From positions 1 to 64,000 of the forward strand of contig JAFGJS010000037.1 of assembly GCA_016928995.1 (NCBI GenBank): a stretch of 64,000 nt of DNA. Reading direction: 5' to 3'. Origin of the DNA: Candidatus Sumerlaeota bacterium (GTDB lineage Bacteria > Sumerlaeota > Sumerlaeia > JAFGJS01). Below, piece by piece: positions 63,059 through 64,000 of the stretch; position 1 is the stretch's first letter; each line of letters starts with the position of its first letter. The position numbers and the translations under genes were made by a program. The notes below the pieces were generated by a model, which was given only the letters and a program-made list of their open reading frames with translations, searched no databases and had not been told where the DNA came from.

Positions 63059-64000
63059 TTACCGTATCAATTGACTCCCTGAAAATCCATAGACGTTGTA
63101 GAAATAATAAGTGTCGCCGAATTTATCCGCCAATTCGGTCAAGGCCGCCTGTTTATCGTTATGCTTATTCAATATATTGATGAGCTCCTGAAGCCGTGTG
63201 ATCGATTCCGGACTGATTTCATAGCCATATAAATCCGGTCTTTGACCCGTGGTCTGCATATAGATGACCAATGCTTCCTCAAACGCTCGCGGGAGCGTGG
63301 CATACTGAAAATCGCGCAGACGTTCGATATTATTAACAATCTCCAACACCTCTCTGCGCTGAAAATAACTGGCCATTAAGTATTCAAAGGCCATTCGGTT
63401 ATGCTTGTTTTGGGCGAGCAACTCGGTCAGCGAGCCTTCGTTGATACTGTCATCATCCGGTATCAGGGAACGAATCCGTTGGATTTCCTCGTCCGAGGAA
63501 AAATCAGGATCCTCTTCGAGCCGGTCCAACAGCTCCTGCGCCTGGTCCCTGTAGAGGAAATCCTCGCGCAGGATGCGCAACAACGCGCGGGCGGTCTCTG
63601 GTTGCCGCTTGACGATGTTGATCAGGGCCAGCCGCTTCAATGCCTGCGGATGGTATTTCAATCCCGCCAAAGCGTCCCAGGCGAAGTTCTCGGCTTCATT
63701 GACGCGGCCCAGCTCATAATAAGTCTCGCTGAGATCTAAAAATCGGGCCCTTCTTTCCATGGCGCTTAACGATCTTGATGCCGCTTCGACGTGATAAAGA
63801 CACCAGTCGATTGGCTGGGGATAGGCGAACATCTCATCAAGCAACCGGCCGCTATGGTAGAGCGCTCGATTGACATCATGGCAATAACAGACGTTGAAGT
63901 ATTTCGTGCCAAGGTTGCGGGCTTCGTACAGAACTTCATTCCACATCCGCTGCTGGGAGTAAAAGCGGATGCGAAGATAATGTCTTTCTTGATGATTCGT
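63059..64000 (-). CDS. TPR-like protein, DUF6057-like C-terminal part (truncated by window)
   Basis: The reading frame stays open to the window edge, so 313 C-terminal residues are seen and the 5' part lies outside. The methionine at 63946 is internal: upstream codons read RHYLRIRFYSQQR without a stop. The visible part is helical with TPR-like units (LSETYYELGRVNEAENFAWD, then ALKRLALINIVKRQPETARA) and MFAYPQPIDWCLYH near its start. This resembles the soluble end of DUF6057 membrane proteins that neighbour TolB-like lipoproteins in Bacteroidetes; the match is from memory and not proved. It is co-directional with the CxxCH propeller gene 125 bases downstream. Confidence 0.7.
   Translation of the reverse strand, partial: TNHQERHYLRIRFYSQQRMWNEVLYEARNLGTKYFNVCYCHDVNRALYHSGRLLDEMFAYPQPIDWCLYHVEAASRSLSAMERRARFLDLSETYYELGRVNEAENFAWDALAGLKYHPQALKRLALINIVKRQPETARALLRILREDFLYRDQAQELLDRLEEDPDFSSDEEIQRIRSLIPDDDSINEGSLTELLAQNKHNRMAFEYLMASYFQRREVLEIVNNIERLRDFQYATLPRAFEEALVIYMQTTGQRPDLYGYEISPESITRLQELINILNKHNDKQAALTELADKFGDTYYFYNVYGFSGSQLIR

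Noticed and set aside
63059-63946. Complete 295-residue protein starting at Met 63946
   Set aside because: The frame is open upstream to the window edge and there is no ribosome site, so this Met is internal.

Overview
The window is about 64 kb of bacterial chromosome, densely coding and of moderately high GC. It comes from a Gram-negative, outer-membrane-bearing cell. Envelope genes include a LolA-like carrier, an LptE-like lipoprotein, a heptosyltransferase, long-form YidC, HtrA, a PpiD-like chaperone, RodA, Dxr, CdsA and UppS. Conserved blocks (rpsL-rpsG-fusA; rpsB-tsf-pyrH-frr-uppS-cdsA-dxr; rpmH-rnpA-yidD-yidC-jag) show normal chromosome rather than plasmid or prophage. No transposase, integrase, phage structural gene or CRISPR array was found. 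A firm phylum call is not possible from sequence alone. The word-like intergenic inverted repeats, a dockerin-like secreted protein and a Bacteroidetes-style TolB-like/DUF6057-like pair suggest an uncultivated environmental lineage, for example Sumerlaeota or a PVC-related group. This is inference only.

Layout. 1-1.96 kb: an AT-rich hypothetical membrane protein, an 18-copy 21-bp tandem array and a nested inverted-repeat element. 2-5.5 kb: aldo/keto reductase, orphan hisH, LolA-like and LptE-like genes. 5.6-9 kb: a membrane histidine kinase and a response regulator with an unusual helical output region. 9-12.6 kb: ORF6N protein, ECF sigma/anti-sigma pair, polyisoprenyl-phosphate sugar transferase and a small Cys-rich protein. 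12.7-16 kb: fusA, rpsG and rpsL on the minus strand. 16.4-22.9 kb: prs, a Ca2+/Na+ exchanger, htpX, dprA and a PpiD-like chaperone. 23-29 kb: the dxr to rpsB block on the minus strand. 29.4-37 kb: dockerin-like secreted protein, sodA, rodA, lipoprotein, heptosyltransferase and an HtrA-like protease. 37.2-47.1 kb: a giant DUF2339-like membrane protein, an O-methyltransferase, a degenerate J-domain protein, a MATE transporter and a glycosyltransferase-methyltransferase fusion. 47.5-53.7 kb: PP2C phosphatase, rpmH-rnpA-yidD-yidC-jag and trmB. 53.8-64 kb: a Wzt-like ABC ATPase with a glycosyltransferase, a SPOUT methyltransferase, avtA, an NtrC-type regulator, tRNA-Gly, and a TolB-like lipoprotein with a CxxCH motif next to a TPR-like protein cut by the window edge.

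The most distinctive property is the number of unrelated intergenic repeat families with short periods (6, 7 or 21 bp), often arranged as inverted repeats. One family (GATTAG/GATTAA) lies in sense orientation just before the start codons of three unrelated genes. Another (CTCGTT words) has entered the reading frame of the DUF2339-like gene. The other leading oddities are a response regulator ending in a HEPN-like RNxxxH motif, an HtrA protease with Glu in place of the catalytic Asp, and a J-like domain that has lost its HPD motif.
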